Notes under the pieces: generated by a model
Seen by the model: the letters and a program-made list of their open reading frames with translations, nothing else
Databases searched by the model: none
What the model was told of the DNA's origin: nothing
Part shown: positions 34,309 to 43,125 of the stretch, piece after piece
Layout: every line of letters starts with the position of its first letter
How positions within the stretch are numbered: position 1 is the stretch's first letter
Translations under genes and position numbers: made by a program
Source of the DNA: Actinopolymorpha rutila
Lineage (GTDB): Bacteria; Actinomycetota; Actinomycetes; Propionibacteriales; Actinopolymorphaceae
Assembly: GCF_013407855.1 (NCBI RefSeq)
Contig: NZ_JACBZH010000001.1
Span: forward strand, 3,286,001 to 3,350,000
Reading direction: 5' to 3'
Length of the DNA: 64,000 nt

Positions 34309-35481
34309 GTGAACGACTCGACGAACGGTGCCGGAACCGAGTCTGCCCAGCTGTCGCCTGAGTCCGGCTACGCAGCGACAAGCTCCATGCCCACCGACCT
34401 TGTCTCCGACACGCCCCCGGTGGCGACCAGCCCCACGATCGGCCCCTCCACGCCCGCGGACCCGTCGGTGGTGCCGCCGCCGTCGGTGCCGTCCGCGCCG
34501 TCTGTGCCGGTCGACCCCACCGGGCCCGCTGAGCCCGTCGTACCCTCTGTACCCACCGAGCCCGTCGTCGACCCCGCGGAGCCGGCCGAGATCGAAGAGC
34601 CCGACCTCACGCCGGTCGCGCCCGCGCCCGCAGTCAACGGCGGGGGCAATGCTTCCTCACCCAAGCCGCGCCCCCAGTTCCCCGACCCGCCGCCGCTGGA
34701 GAGCCACGGGCCGGCCCGCATCCTCGCGATCGTCAACCAGAAGGGTGGCGTCGGCAAGACGACCACCGCGATCAACCTCGGTGCATCGCTGGCCGAGCTC
34801 GGCCGCCGGGTGCTGCTGGTCGACTTCGACCCGCAGGCTTCGCTGACGATCGGGCTCGGCATCGACCCGCTCTCGCTGGAAGCCACGACGTACGACATGG
34901 TCATCGACCGCGACGTGACCGCGGAGGACATCCGGGTCAAGACCGCGATCGACGGCATGGACCTGCTGCCGTCGGACATCTCGCTGTCCGGTGCGGAGAT
35001 CCAGCTCGTCACCGAGGTCGCCCGGGAGACCACGCTGGCCCGCCAGTTGGAGGCGCTGCGTCCGGAGTACGACCTGATCCTGATCGACTGCCAGCCCTCG
35101 CTGGGTCTGCTCACCGTCAACGCGCTCACCGCCGCCGACGGCGTGATCATCCCGCTGGAGTGCGAGTACTTCGCCCTGCGCGGCCTCGGCTTCCTGGTCG
35201 ACAAGACGATCAAGACCGTGCAGGAACGCATCAACCCGCGGCTGAAGATCGAGGGCATCCTGGCCACGATGTTCGACATGCGGACGCTGCACGCCCGGGA
35301 GATCCTGGAGGAGGTCGTCGGCCGGTTCGGCGAGACGGTGTTCCACACCGTGATCTCGCGTACGGTCCGCTTCCCCGAGACCAACAAGCTGGGCGAGCCG
35401 ATCACCACGTACGCACCGAACAGCGTCGCCGCCGAGGCCTACCGCCAGCTTGCCCGCGAGCTGGTCGGCCGGCTCGGCTGA
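34309..35481 (+). CDS. parA: ParA/Soj-family ATPase with Pro-rich N-terminal extension
   Basis: 390 residues from GTG 34309 (AGGAGG 11 nt upstream). Residues 1 to about 125 are Pro/Val/Ser/Glu-rich and disordered. The ATPase core then shows the deviant Walker A KGGVGKTTTAINLG, LVDFDPQASLTIGLG, the Walker B ILIDCQPSLGLL and the RLGEPI-type C-terminal region. ParA ATPases position chromosomal cargo on the nucleoid. This copy is linked to scpA-scpB rather than to gid/parB near oriC, so it is the second, Scp-associated actinobacterial paralogue. Confidence 0.9.
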   Translation: MNDSTNGAGTESAQLSPESGYAATSSMPTDLVSDTPPVATSPTIGPSTPADPSVVPPPSVPSAPSVPVDPTGPAEPVVPSVPTEPVVDPAEPAEIEEPDLTPVAPAPAVNGGGNASSPKPRPQFPDPPPLESHGPARILAIVNQKGGVGKTTTAINLGASLAELGRRVLLVDFDPQASLTIGLGIDPLSLEATTYDMVIDRDVTAEDIRVKTAIDGMDLLPSDISLSGAEIQLVTEVARETTLARQLEALRPEYDLILIDCQPSLGLLTVNALTAADGVIIPLECEYFALRGLGFLVDKTIKTVQERINPRLKIEGILATMFDMRTLHAREILEEVVGRFGETVFHTVISRTVRFPETNKLGEPITTYAPNSVAAEAYRQLARELVGRLG

Positions 35482-35519
35482 TCCGGCTGCCTCGGCTGAC
35501 CACCACAGCACAGACCTAC

Positions 35520-36500
35520 GTGACCGACCACGTGAGCGTGCCCGGAGACGAACCGGCGCCCGGAGACCCAGGTGAGGCCGAGGGGGAGCCGGCGGCGATC
35601 GGCCGGCGGAACACGTTCACCGTTCGGCTGGACAACTTCGAGGGCCCGTTCGACCTGCTGCTCGGGCTGATCTCCAAGCACAAGCTGGACGTCACCGAGG
35701 TCGCGCTGTCGGTGGTGACCGACGAGTTCATCGCCTACATCCGGGCGAAGGGCCCGGAGTGGGACCTCGACCAGACCACGGAGTTCCTGCTCGTCGCGTC
35801 CACCCTGCTCGACCTCAAGGCCGCCCGGCTGCTGCCGCAGGGAGAGGTCGAGGACGAGGAGGACCTCGCGCTGCTGGAGGCCCGGGACCTGTTGTTCGCC
35901 CGGCTGCTGCAGTACCGCGCGTACAAGCAGGTGGGCGGGCTGCTGGCGGAGCGCATGACGCGGGAGGCGCGCCGGTTCCCACGCGCCGTGGGCCTGGAGG
36001 ACCGCTTCGCCAGGCTGCTGCCCGAGGTGCTGATCGGCCTGGGTGTCGACGACTTCGCCCGGCTCGCCGCCCGGGCGATGCGCCCGCGCCCGGAGCCGGT
36101 GGTGTCGCTGACGCACATCCACGCGCCCCGGGTCAGCGTTCGGGAGCAGGGCACCATCCTGGTCGAACGCCTGCGGCGGATACGCTCGACGACGTTCCGG
36201 GCGCTGGTGGCCGACTCGCCGAACGTCGTCACGACGATCGCGCGGTTCCTCGCCCTGCTGGAACTCTTCCGCGAGGGCGCGGTGACCTTCGAGCAGGCCG
36301 AGGCCCTGGCCGAGCTGACGGTGCGCTGGGCGGGCAGTGACGAGGGCTCGGTCACGGTCAGCGACGAGTTCGACGAGCAGGACGGCGGCGACGGCGAGGA
36401 CGGCGGCGACGAGCAGGAGCCAGGCGGAGAGCAGGAGCCGGACGGCGAGCAGGAGCCGGACGAGCAGCCCGAGCCGGAATCGACAGGAGACAGCACATGA
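35520..36500 (+). CDS. scpA: Segregation and condensation protein ScpA
   Basis: About 326 residues from GTG 35520 (in-frame GTGs at 35532 and 35538 are alternatives; no strong ribosome site distinguishes them). The kleisin N-terminal block FTVRLDNFEGPFDLLLGLISKHKLDVTEVALS and TTEFLLVASTLLDLKAARLLP are diagnostic; the C-terminal winged helix lies near FLALLELFREGAVTFEQAEALAELTVRW. The last roughly 45 residues are Glu/Gly/Pro repeats. ScpA closes the SMC ring with ScpB. It overlaps scpB in ATGA. Confidence 0.93.
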   Translation: MTDHVSVPGDEPAPGDPGEAEGEPAAIGRRNTFTVRLDNFEGPFDLLLGLISKHKLDVTEVALSVVTDEFIAYIRAKGPEWDLDQTTEFLLVASTLLDLKAARLLPQGEVEDEEDLALLEARDLLFARLLQYRAYKQVGGLLAERMTREARRFPRAVGLEDRFARLLPEVLIGLGVDDFARLAARAMRPRPEPVVSLTHIHAPRVSVREQGTILVERLRRIRSTTFRALVADSPNVVTTIARFLALLELFREGAVTFEQAEALAELTVRWAGSDEGSVTVSDEFDEQDGGDGEDGGDEQEPGGEQEPDGEQEPDEQPEPESTGDST

Positions 36501-37513
36501 GCGGTGCCGACGACGCGCCCGAGATCGAGCGCCCGGCGCCGTCCACCGACGAGCAGGCCGAGCCCACCGACGAGCAGGCCGAGCCCACCGAGGCCGCGCA
36601 GCCGACCGAGCCGACGGAGCAGGCCGAGCCGACGGAGATCAGTGAGGACGGTACGACGTCCGAGGCGGTCGAGCCGGCCCCGTCCGCCGAGGAAGCCGAA
36701 CAGACTGAGGACTCGGCCGAGGAGACCCTCGACGTCGTCGTACCCGGTGACCTGCACGGGCCGATCGAGGCGATCCTGCTGATCGTCGACGAGCCGATTT
36801 CACCGGTCACGCTGGCGCAGGTTCTCGGGCGGCCCCGGCCCGACATCGACGAGGCGCTGCGCACGCTGTCGGCGGAGTACACCGAGCAGGAACGCGGGTT
36901 CGACCTGCGCGAGGTCGCGGGTGGCTGGCGGCTCTACACCCGGGAGGAGTACGCCGACGTCGTTCAGCGGTTCGTGCTCGACGGGCAGCAGGCCAAGCTC
37001 ACCCAGGCCGCGCTGGAGACGCTGGCGGTCGTGGCGTACAAGCAGCCGGTGAGCCGAGCGCGCGTGTCGGCGATCCGCGGCGTCAACTGCGACGGCGTGA
37101 TGCGCACGCTGGTGACGCGCGGGCTGGTGGAGGAGGCCGGCGCGGAGGGGGAGAGCAACGCGACGCTGTACCGCACCACGTCGTACTTCCTCGAACGCCT
37201 CGGCGTCCGGTCGCTGGAGGAGTTGCCGGACCTCGCGCCGTACCTCCCGGACATCGACGAGATGGAAGCCGAGCAGGTGAGCATGCCCGCGGAGGTGGCG
37301 CCGGCGGTTCCCGCGCAGATGCCGTTGGGTGACGCGGAGGACGAGGCCGAACCGGCCGTCGAGCCCGGGCAGGTGGAGGAAGAGCCGCCGTCGGAGCCCG
37401 AGGACGAGCCGGCGGAGGACGAGCCGGCGGAGGACGAGCCGGCGGAGGCCGAGTCCTCCGAGACCGACCAGACTGACGTGAGTACGGAGCGGAGGACGGA
37501 CGCCGATGGGTGA
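36497..37513 (+). CDS. scpB: Segregation and condensation protein ScpB
   Basis: 338 residues from the ATG overlapping the scpA stop. The two winged-helix domains occupy about residues 85-255 (GPIEAILLIVDEPISPVTLAQVL, LTQAALETLAVVAYKQPVSRARVSAIRGVN, TSYFLERLGVRSLEELPDLAPYLP). N- and C-terminal tails of about 85 residues each are very acidic, with tandem units (TDEQAEP; DEPAE) from short DNA repeats. The family is usually under 250 residues, so the tails are the oddity. It partners ScpA and SMC in chromosome compaction, and its stop lies inside rluB. Confidence 0.93.
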   Translation: MSGADDAPEIERPAPSTDEQAEPTDEQAEPTEAAQPTEPTEQAEPTEISEDGTTSEAVEPAPSAEEAEQTEDSAEETLDVVVPGDLHGPIEAILLIVDEPISPVTLAQVLGRPRPDIDEALRTLSAEYTEQERGFDLREVAGGWRLYTREEYADVVQRFVLDGQQAKLTQAALETLAVVAYKQPVSRARVSAIRGVNCDGVMRTLVTRGLVEEAGAEGESNATLYRTTSYFLERLGVRSLEELPDLAPYLPDIDEMEAEQVSMPAEVAPAVPAQMPLGDAEDEAEPAVEPGQVEEEPPSEPEDEPAEDEPAEDEPAEAESSETDQTDVSTERRTDADG

Positions 37514-38240
37514 GTCCGAGGGCGTTCGGCTGCAGAAGGTGCTCGCCCAGGCCGGGGTCGGCAGCCGGCGCGCCGCCGAGGAGCTCATCGTCGACGGCCG
37601 GGTCGAGGTCAACGGCCAGGTGGTGACGACGCTCGGCACCCGGGTCGACCCGACCCGCGACTCGGTACGCGTGGACGGCCGGCGGATCGCGGTGGACGAG
37701 ACCAAGGTCTACCTCGTCCTGAACAAGCCGCGCGGCGTGGTCAGCACGATGAGCGACCCGCAGGGCCGCCGGTGCCTCGGCGACCTCGTCCGCGACCGGC
37801 CGGAACGCCTTTTCCACGTCGGCCGGCTGGACACCGACACCGAGGGACTGATCCTGCTGGTCAACGACGGGGAGTTCGCCCACCGGCTGGCCCACCCGTC
37901 GTACGGCGTGCAGAAGACCTACGTCGCCGAGGTTCCCGGTCCGGTCCCCCCGCGGGTCGGCCGGGCGCTGCGGGAGGGCGTCGAGCTCGAGGACGGCCCG
38001 GCGCGGGCGGACGCGTTCCGCGTCGTGCAGCAGTCGGGCGCCAAGGCCATGGTCGAGATCGTCCTGCACGAGGGGCGCAAGCACATCGTCCGGCGGATGC
38101 TCGCCGAGGTCGGCCACCCGGTCCGCCGGCTCGCGCGTACGTCACTGGGCCCGGTGAAGCTCGGCGACCTGGCCCCCGGACAGGTCCGGCCGCTCAGCCA
38201 GCAGGAGCTCGGCACTCTCCTGGACACCGTCGAACTCTGA
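37506..38240 (+). CDS. rluB: rRNA pseudouridine synthase, RluB/RsuA family
   Basis: 244 residues; ATG 37506 overlaps scpB by 8 nt. An N-terminal S4 domain (RLQKVLAQAGVGSRRAAEELIVDGRVEVNG) precedes the synthase domain with the catalytic Asp in VGRLDTDTEGLILLVNDGEFAH and HEGRKHIVRRML. It isomerises a uridine in 23S rRNA. The link with scpAB is conserved across many Gram-positive bacteria. In other actinobacteria aroH-like chorismate mutase usually follows; here 17 kb intervene. Confidence 0.93.
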   Translation: MGESEGVRLQKVLAQAGVGSRRAAEELIVDGRVEVNGQVVTTLGTRVDPTRDSVRVDGRRIAVDETKVYLVLNKPRGVVSTMSDPQGRRCLGDLVRDRPERLFHVGRLDTDTEGLILLVNDGEFAHRLAHPSYGVQKTYVAEVPGPVPPRVGRALREGVELEDGPARADAFRVVQQSGAKAMVEIVLHEGRKHIVRRMLAEVGHPVRRLARTSLGPVKLGDLAPGQVRPLSQQELGTLLDTVEL

Positions 38241-38269
38241 CCCCGGCAGGCCCGCCCACCCGGGACGCT

Positions 38270-40927
38270 CTACCGCGGCGCGGCCTCCAGCACGTCGACG
38301 GTGCCGTGCCCGCCGTCCACCCGGATCCGGTCGCCGCTCCGCAGCCGGACCGTGGCGTTGCCGGTGCCGACCACTGCCGGGATGCCGAGTTCGCGGGCGA
38401 CGATCGCGGCGTGCGACAGGGGAGCGCCGATGTCGGTGACCACCGCGGCCGCCCGCGGGAACAGCGGCGTCCAGCCGACGTTGGTGACGGAGGTGACGAG
38501 AATCTCGCCCGGCCGCAGCTGCGCGCCGTCCTCCGGGCCGGCGATGACGTGGGCGATGCCCTCCACGACCCCGGCCGCCCCGGCGAACCCGGTCACCGTC
38601 TCGGCCACCGGAGCGTGCTCGGTGGTCGCGTCGCACAGGTCGAGGCGGCGGTTCGGGCCGGCGGCCCAGCGCACCGGGTCGAACGCGCCGCGGACCAGCG
38701 TGGGATACACCGGCAGCGCGCGGTAGCGGTCGTACGCCGCCCGGCGCTCCGGCACCGCCGCCAGCGGAGCGTCGTCGCCATCGAGGACCCGGACGATCTC
38801 CCGGATGTCGCAGAAGAAGAGGTCGTCGCCGCGGCCGGTCAGCTCACCGGCCCGCAGGACGAAGATCCGCATCGCCCAGAACGCCCGGATCACCTCCGAC
38901 CGGGCGGCCTCGCGTGCGCGGGCGGCGTGCGCCGCGCGGTCGACGCGGCGCCGCAGGGCGGTGACCTCACGCGGCCGGAGCCGGGCGCGTACCCGTTCCC
39001 AGGCCGCCTCGCGCGCTCGTTGCTGCCGGGCGAGCAGGTCGGTCGCGTCCTCCCGGGCGCCGTCCATGGCGGCTAGCTCCCGATCGACCCAGTCGGGGTC
39101 CTCGGCCGGGCGTGGCACCGACACCTCGAACTCGTGCGGCCCGCGGTGGCCCCACTGCCGGAGGTAGGTGTCCCGGTCCAGCTGCCCATGGCGTATCTGA
39201 GCCAGGCCGACCAGCGGGCCGAGGCTGGCGAGCTCGCCACCGGCGGCGTGCAGCCCGGTGAGCAGGGCGTTCGCGTCGCTCTCGCCGGCCACCTTGCGGA
39301 CGCGGGTACCGATCGTCGCCAGCGCGTTGCCGTCCATCCGGGCGCCCGCGGCCAGCATCCGGCTGGTGTCGCGAAGGTACGGCTCACCCTCGGCGTCCCA
39401 CACCTTCGCCAGCGCCGCCGTGGTGTTCGCTGCGCGGATCGCGGCGGTGACGCGTTCGAAGCGGGCGGGCGCGTCGGCGACCAGGGCCGGAAAGTTCTTC
39501 TGGTACGTCCGCAGGCGGCGGTAGAACGGCACGACCTCGCCGAGCACGCTCCCGACCAGCCGCCACCGTGACAGCGGCAGCGTCGGGATCGTGACGCCGT
39601 CCGGGATCCGGCCGAAGATCTCCGGGATGCTCGAGTAGAACAGCTTGGACAGGCCGAACGCCTGGGCGGAGGCCGCGGCGACACTGAGGTTGAGGTAGAA
39701 CCTGCCGCCGATGTTGCCGGACAGCCGGTGCTCCCCGACGGCCGACAGCGCCATCGTCTCCGCCATGAAGATGCGGATCAGCGACCAGGTGCAGGGCGTC
39801 ATCACGTCCGGGATCGCCTCGCCGAGGTTGCCCGACGTCCACAGGTAGTCACCGCGCAGGCTGTCGTTCCACTCCTCGTCCGCGGTGGCCGGCCCAGTAG
39901 GAAGCGCGGTGACCGGCCGGGCCTGGACGAGGAAGAACCGTCCGTCGTGCCGGGCCCACTCGACGTCCATCGGGCAGCCGTACAGCTCCTCGATCGCGAC
40001 GCCGAGCCGGGCCAGCTCGCCGGCCTGCCGGTCGTCCAGCACCGGGGCGTTCCGGAGGTTCGGCGGCACGGGTTCCTCGTGCGTGCCCAGCTCGGTCCGT
40101 ACGGTCCGTACGGTCCGTACGGACTTCTCGCCGGTCGCCCGGCGCGCCACGGCGAAGGTCTCCCGGTCGACGAGCAGGGAGTCGGGGGTGACCTGGCCGC
40201 CGACGAGTGCCTCGCCCAGCCCCCAGGTGGCGTCGACGTGGACGTACGCACGGTCACCGGTCGTCGGGTCGACGGTGAACATCACGCCGGCGGAGTCGGC
40301 CGGGACGAGTTCCTGCACCACGACGGCGAGTGCGACGGAGTCGGCGGGGATGCCGTGCCGGATCCGGTAGGCGATCGCGCGGGCGGTCCACAACGAGGCC
40401 CAGCACCGGCGTACCGCGTCGAGCACGAAGTCGCGACCGCGGATGTTCAGGTAGGTGTCCTGCTGCCCGGCGAACGACATCCCCGGCAGGTCCTCCGCGG
40501 TGGCCGACGAACGCACCGCGACCGGGAGGTTGCCGTCGTCGAGACCCGCGTACGTCCGTTCGATCGGCTCGGCGACCTCGGCCGGTACGACGCCTTCGGC
40601 GAACAGCCGGCCGATCTTCTGCGCCGCCTCCTCACACCGCTCGGGCTGGTCGGCACGCAGGCCGGCAACGGCGGCGAGGATCTGGTCCTGTCGTCCGTCC
40701 CGCCCCACGAACGCGAGGTACGCCGCCGTCGTCACCTGGAAGCCGGTCGGCACCGGCAGGCCGGCGCGGGCGAGGCGGGCCAGCGAGGCGCCCTTGCCGC
40801 CGACCTCGGCGATGCCGGCGGTGGGGTGGTCGAGAGGTACGACGTACGGGAGAGCGGTCTCGGGGGGTGCGGAGTTGAGGTTGGCCTGGTCGGTGGGATC
40901 AGCCTGGTCGGTGGGATCGGCGTTCAC
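38270..40927 (-). CDS. PEP-utilising enzyme, PEP synthase / rifampicin phosphotransferase-like
   Basis: 885 residues from the GTG at 40927 (AAGGGAG 10 nt upstream; an in-frame GTG at 40972 is possible). The N-terminal ATP-grasp-like PEP synthase domain has VGGKGASLARLARAGLPVP, AVRSSATAEDLPGMSFAGQ and DPTTGD. Next comes a helical middle region of about 350 residues of the kind that binds rifampicin in Rph. The C-terminal swivelling domain has the phospho-His in GAPLSHAAIVARELGIPAVVGTG (His about 839). Size and layout match rifampicin phosphotransferases (about 860-890), but the family also contains PEP synthase-like proteins of unknown substrate. No rifamycin-associated element is evident; a 24-nt palindrome sits upstream. 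Confidence 0.82.
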   Translation of the reverse strand: MNADPTDQADPTDQANLNSAPPETALPYVVPLDHPTAGIAEVGGKGASLARLARAGLPVPTGFQVTTAAYLAFVGRDGRQDQILAAVAGLRADQPERCEEAAQKIGRLFAEGVVPAEVAEPIERTYAGLDDGNLPVAVRSSATAEDLPGMSFAGQQDTYLNIRGRDFVLDAVRRCWASLWTARAIAYRIRHGIPADSVALAVVVQELVPADSAGVMFTVDPTTGDRAYVHVDATWGLGEALVGGQVTPDSLLVDRETFAVARRATGEKSVRTVRTVRTELGTHEEPVPPNLRNAPVLDDRQAGELARLGVAIEELYGCPMDVEWARHDGRFFLVQARPVTALPTGPATADEEWNDSLRGDYLWTSGNLGEAIPDVMTPCTWSLIRIFMAETMALSAVGEHRLSGNIGGRFYLNLSVAAASAQAFGLSKLFYSSIPEIFGRIPDGVTIPTLPLSRWRLVGSVLGEVVPFYRRLRTYQKNFPALVADAPARFERVTAAIRAANTTAALAKVWDAEGEPYLRDTSRMLAAGARMDGNALATIGTRVRKVAGESDANALLTGLHAAGGELASLGPLVGLAQIRHGQLDRDTYLRQWGHRGPHEFEVSVPRPAEDPDWVDRELAAMDGAREDATDLLARQQRAREAAWERVRARLRPREVTALRRRVDRAAHAARAREAARSEVIRAFWAMRIFVLRAGELTGRGDDLFFCDIREIVRVLDGDDAPLAAVPERRAAYDRYRALPVYPTLVRGAFDPVRWAAGPNRRLDLCDATTEHAPVAETVTGFAGAAGVVEGIAHVIAGPEDGAQLRPGEILVTSVTNVGWTPLFPRAAAVVTDIGAPLSHAAIVARELGIPAVVGTGNATVRLRSGDRIRVDGGHGTVDVLEAAPR
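40094..40120 (-). repeat. Three 9-bp tandem repeats inside the PEP-utilising enzyme
   Basis: GGTCCGTAC is repeated three times in tandem, coding repeated Arg-Thr-Val units on the minus strand in a loop of the ATP-binding domain. The insert keeps frame and looks recent. It probably lies on the surface. Confidence 0.85.
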
Positions 40928-40980
40928 CGGAACAGTGCTCCCTTCGTGGAGCATCCAGCGTGCGCGGCGCACGAAGTCAT

Positions 40981-41004
40981 TGACCAGATGAACTCATCTG
41001 GTCA
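40981..41004. promoter_or_regulatory. 24-nt palindrome upstream of PEP-utilising enzyme
   Basis: TGACCAGATGA-AC-TCATCTGGTCA, two perfect 11-nt arms around 2 nt, ends 54 nt before the probable start codon and 9 nt before the longest possible start. The TGACCA...TGGTCA ends and overall symmetry suggest a dimeric repressor site (GntR/FadR-like half sites are similar). In the RNA it could also form a hairpin. It is the only long perfect palindrome seen in this gap. Confidence 0.6.
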
Positions 41005-41092
41005 TCGTGGAAGCTACTCCCGGCCGATCCTGCGGTCAACGACGAAACAGGGGTCGTGACGAACGCCACTTCCCCCGCTCCGGAACGACGAA

Positions 41093-41139
41093 GCGCCCGC
41101 CGCCGTACCGGCCGATGAGCCGGGTCGGGCGACGGGCGC
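41093..41139 (-). terminator. Possible terminator after dicarboxylate symporter gene
   Basis: Arms GCGCCCGCCG and CGACGGGCGC pair at 9 of 10 positions, and the inner sequence continues pairing imperfectly. It lies about 55 nt past the stop of the minus-strand symporter gene and upstream of the PEP-utilising enzyme, where a terminator is expected. No T-run is visible. Confidence 0.45.
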
Positions 41140-41193
41140 GTTCATCGCGAAGGCCGGGCGCCGGAGAGGTCCCCCGCCCCGCCGTGACGGAGG

Positions 41194-42744
41194 TCAGCCG
41201 CGGACGCCGCCTCCGGCGGGCGCCACCTCGCGCGAACCGGCGCCGCCATCGTGGCCGTCACCGGCGTCAGCGGCGTCCCTGGCGTCCCTGGCGTCACCGC
41301 CGTCTGCGTGGTCGTCGACCATCGTGGCCTCGTCGAACGGCACCCGGCCCGCGAACACCTCCCGCGCCCGCTCCCGGTCGTACTCACCTGTCCAGGTGCC
41401 CACCAGCACCGTCGCGACGGCGTTCCCGGCGAAGTTCGTCAGCGCCCGGGCCTCGGACATGAAGCGGTCGATGCCCACGATCAGGCCCACGCCGTCGAGC
41501 AGGTCGGGCCGGTGGCTCTGCAGGCCGCCGGCCAGCGTCGCGAGTCCCGCTCCGGTGACTCCGGCCGCCCCCTTGGAGGCCACCACCATGAAGACCAGCA
41601 GGGAGATCTGCTCGCCGATCGAAAGCGGCTTGCCGAGGGCGTCCGCGACGAACAGCGAGGCCATCGTGAGGTAGATCGCGGTCCCGTCGAGGTTGAAGGA
41701 GTAACCCGTCGGCACGGTGATGCCGACCACGGACCGGCTCACCCCCAGGTGCTCCATCTTGGCGATGAGGCGCGGCAGGGCCGACTCCGACGACGACGTG
41801 GACACGATCAGCAGGAACTCCCGGGCCAGGTAGCGCAGCAGGGAGAAGATCGACGTCCTCGCGACCAGGCGCAGCAGCAGGCCGAGGACGACGACGACGA
41901 AGATGAGGCAGGTGACGTAGAACCCGAGCATGATCTGGGCGAGGCTGATCAGCGCGTCCACACCTGTCGCGCCGACCACCGCGGCGATCGCGCCGAACGC
42001 GCCGATCGGCGCCAGCCACATGATCATGGACAGGATCCGGAAGACCAGGCGCTGGATCACCGCGATCGCGCCCAGAACGGACTGGCCGGGCCGGCCGAGC
42101 CCCTGCACCGCGAAACCGACGAGCAGGGCGACCAGCAGCGTCTGCAGCACCTGCTCGCCGGTCAGGGCCGACAGGAGCGTGGTGGGGATGATGCCCAGCA
42201 GGAAGTCCGTGGTGGACTTCGCCTCCGCGGACACCTGGTCGTGTCCGGCCGAGCGCAGCGCCTCGGTCAGGTGCAGACCGGAACCGGGGTGGATCAGGTT
42301 GCCGATCACCAGGCCGATCGCCAGGGCCACCGTCGACATGACGAGGAAGTAGCCGAGGGCGAGGCCACCGACCCGTCCCACCTTCGCGGCCTGGCGTACC
42401 GAACCGACGCCGAGCACGATCGTGCAGAAGATGATCGGGCTGATCATCATCCTGATCAGGGCCACGAAACCGTCGCCGATCGGCTTCAGCGACGTGCCGA
42501 AGTCGGGGAACAGCAGCCCGACCGCGGCGCCGAGCACCACCGCCACGATCACCGCCGGATACAGGAAGTGGATCCGGTCGCGGCTCTTCCCGCCGGAGTT
42601 GCCGTCGGAGTTGCTGTTTCGGGCCTTGGCCGACCGCTCGGTCTCGCCGTTGCCGGCGGTGACGTCCGTGCTGCCGTTGCCGCCTGTCCCGTCGTTGCGG
42701 CGCGGCGCGTCCGGCCGGTCCGCGGACGGCGTCTGACCTGTCAT
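41194..42744 (-). CDS. Dicarboxylate/amino acid:cation symporter (DctA/GltP family)
   Basis: 516 residues from the ATG at 42744. After a hydrophilic Asn/Gly/Asp-rich N-terminal tail of about 55 residues, eight or so membrane segments follow, with the family serine-rich hairpin STSSSESALP and the substrate/sodium motif SFNLDGTAIY, then GAAGVTGAGLATLAGGL. Such carriers import succinate, fumarate, malate or glutamate/aspartate with protons or sodium. The C-terminal 45 residues are Asp/Ala/Gly-rich. The start faces the kinase gene across a 381-bp divergent gap. Confidence 0.92.
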   Translation of the reverse strand: MTGQTPSADRPDAPRRNDGTGGNGSTDVTAGNGETERSAKARNSNSDGNSGGKSRDRIHFLYPAVIVAVVLGAAVGLLFPDFGTSLKPIGDGFVALIRMMISPIIFCTIVLGVGSVRQAAKVGRVGGLALGYFLVMSTVALAIGLVIGNLIHPGSGLHLTEALRSAGHDQVSAEAKSTTDFLLGIIPTTLLSALTGEQVLQTLLVALLVGFAVQGLGRPGQSVLGAIAVIQRLVFRILSMIMWLAPIGAFGAIAAVVGATGVDALISLAQIMLGFYVTCLIFVVVVLGLLLRLVARTSIFSLLRYLAREFLLIVSTSSSESALPRLIAKMEHLGVSRSVVGITVPTGYSFNLDGTAIYLTMASLFVADALGKPLSIGEQISLLVFMVVASKGAAGVTGAGLATLAGGLQSHRPDLLDGVGLIVGIDRFMSEARALTNFAGNAVATVLVGTWTGEYDRERAREVFAGRVPFDEATMVDDHADGGDARDARDAADAGDGHDGGAGSREVAPAGGGVRG

Positions 42745-43125
42745 GGGCTCTCCTGAACTTCCGGCGGAGGAGGACGACCATCCTGGTTGCCGAGGGCGGG
42801 CGCCGGCACGGACAGTCTCCTGGTGAACACGCCGACGGTTCGGCGCGCGGCGAAATCTACCGGCCGGGCGGCTGTCCGCACCCCCGGCTGCCGATCATGG
42901 GCCGAATTTCTCCGGCACCGAAGGTGGACGACGAGCCGCTGTCCGGGTACGACTGACGTGCGACCGGACGGCCGACCGAACGTGCGGTCACCCGGACGCT
43001 GAGTGAGAAACGCGCGGGCCGCGGCACGCCGGGAGGCGGTGTGCGTGCGCTTCCCCGCGCGGCATGCGTACGCTGCTGCGGCGGTGGAAATGAAGATCTG
43101 CAACGAATCCGTCGGCTGAGGACTG
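42745..43125. other. Divergent intergenic region between symporter and kinase
   Basis: 380 bp with no convincing gene; the short frames present lack ribosome sites and family resemblance. It must hold the promoters of both flanking genes. I see no clear long palindrome or riboswitch-like fold. Confidence 0.4.

Noticed and set aside
40928..41193. Rifamycin-associated element upstream of the Rph-like gene
   Set aside because: The known 19-bp element is not seen; only the unrelated 24-nt palindrome is present.
42787..43002. Small plus-strand gene between the symporter and kinase genes
   Set aside because: No ribosome site, Arg/Pro-rich random-looking product, no recognisable domain.
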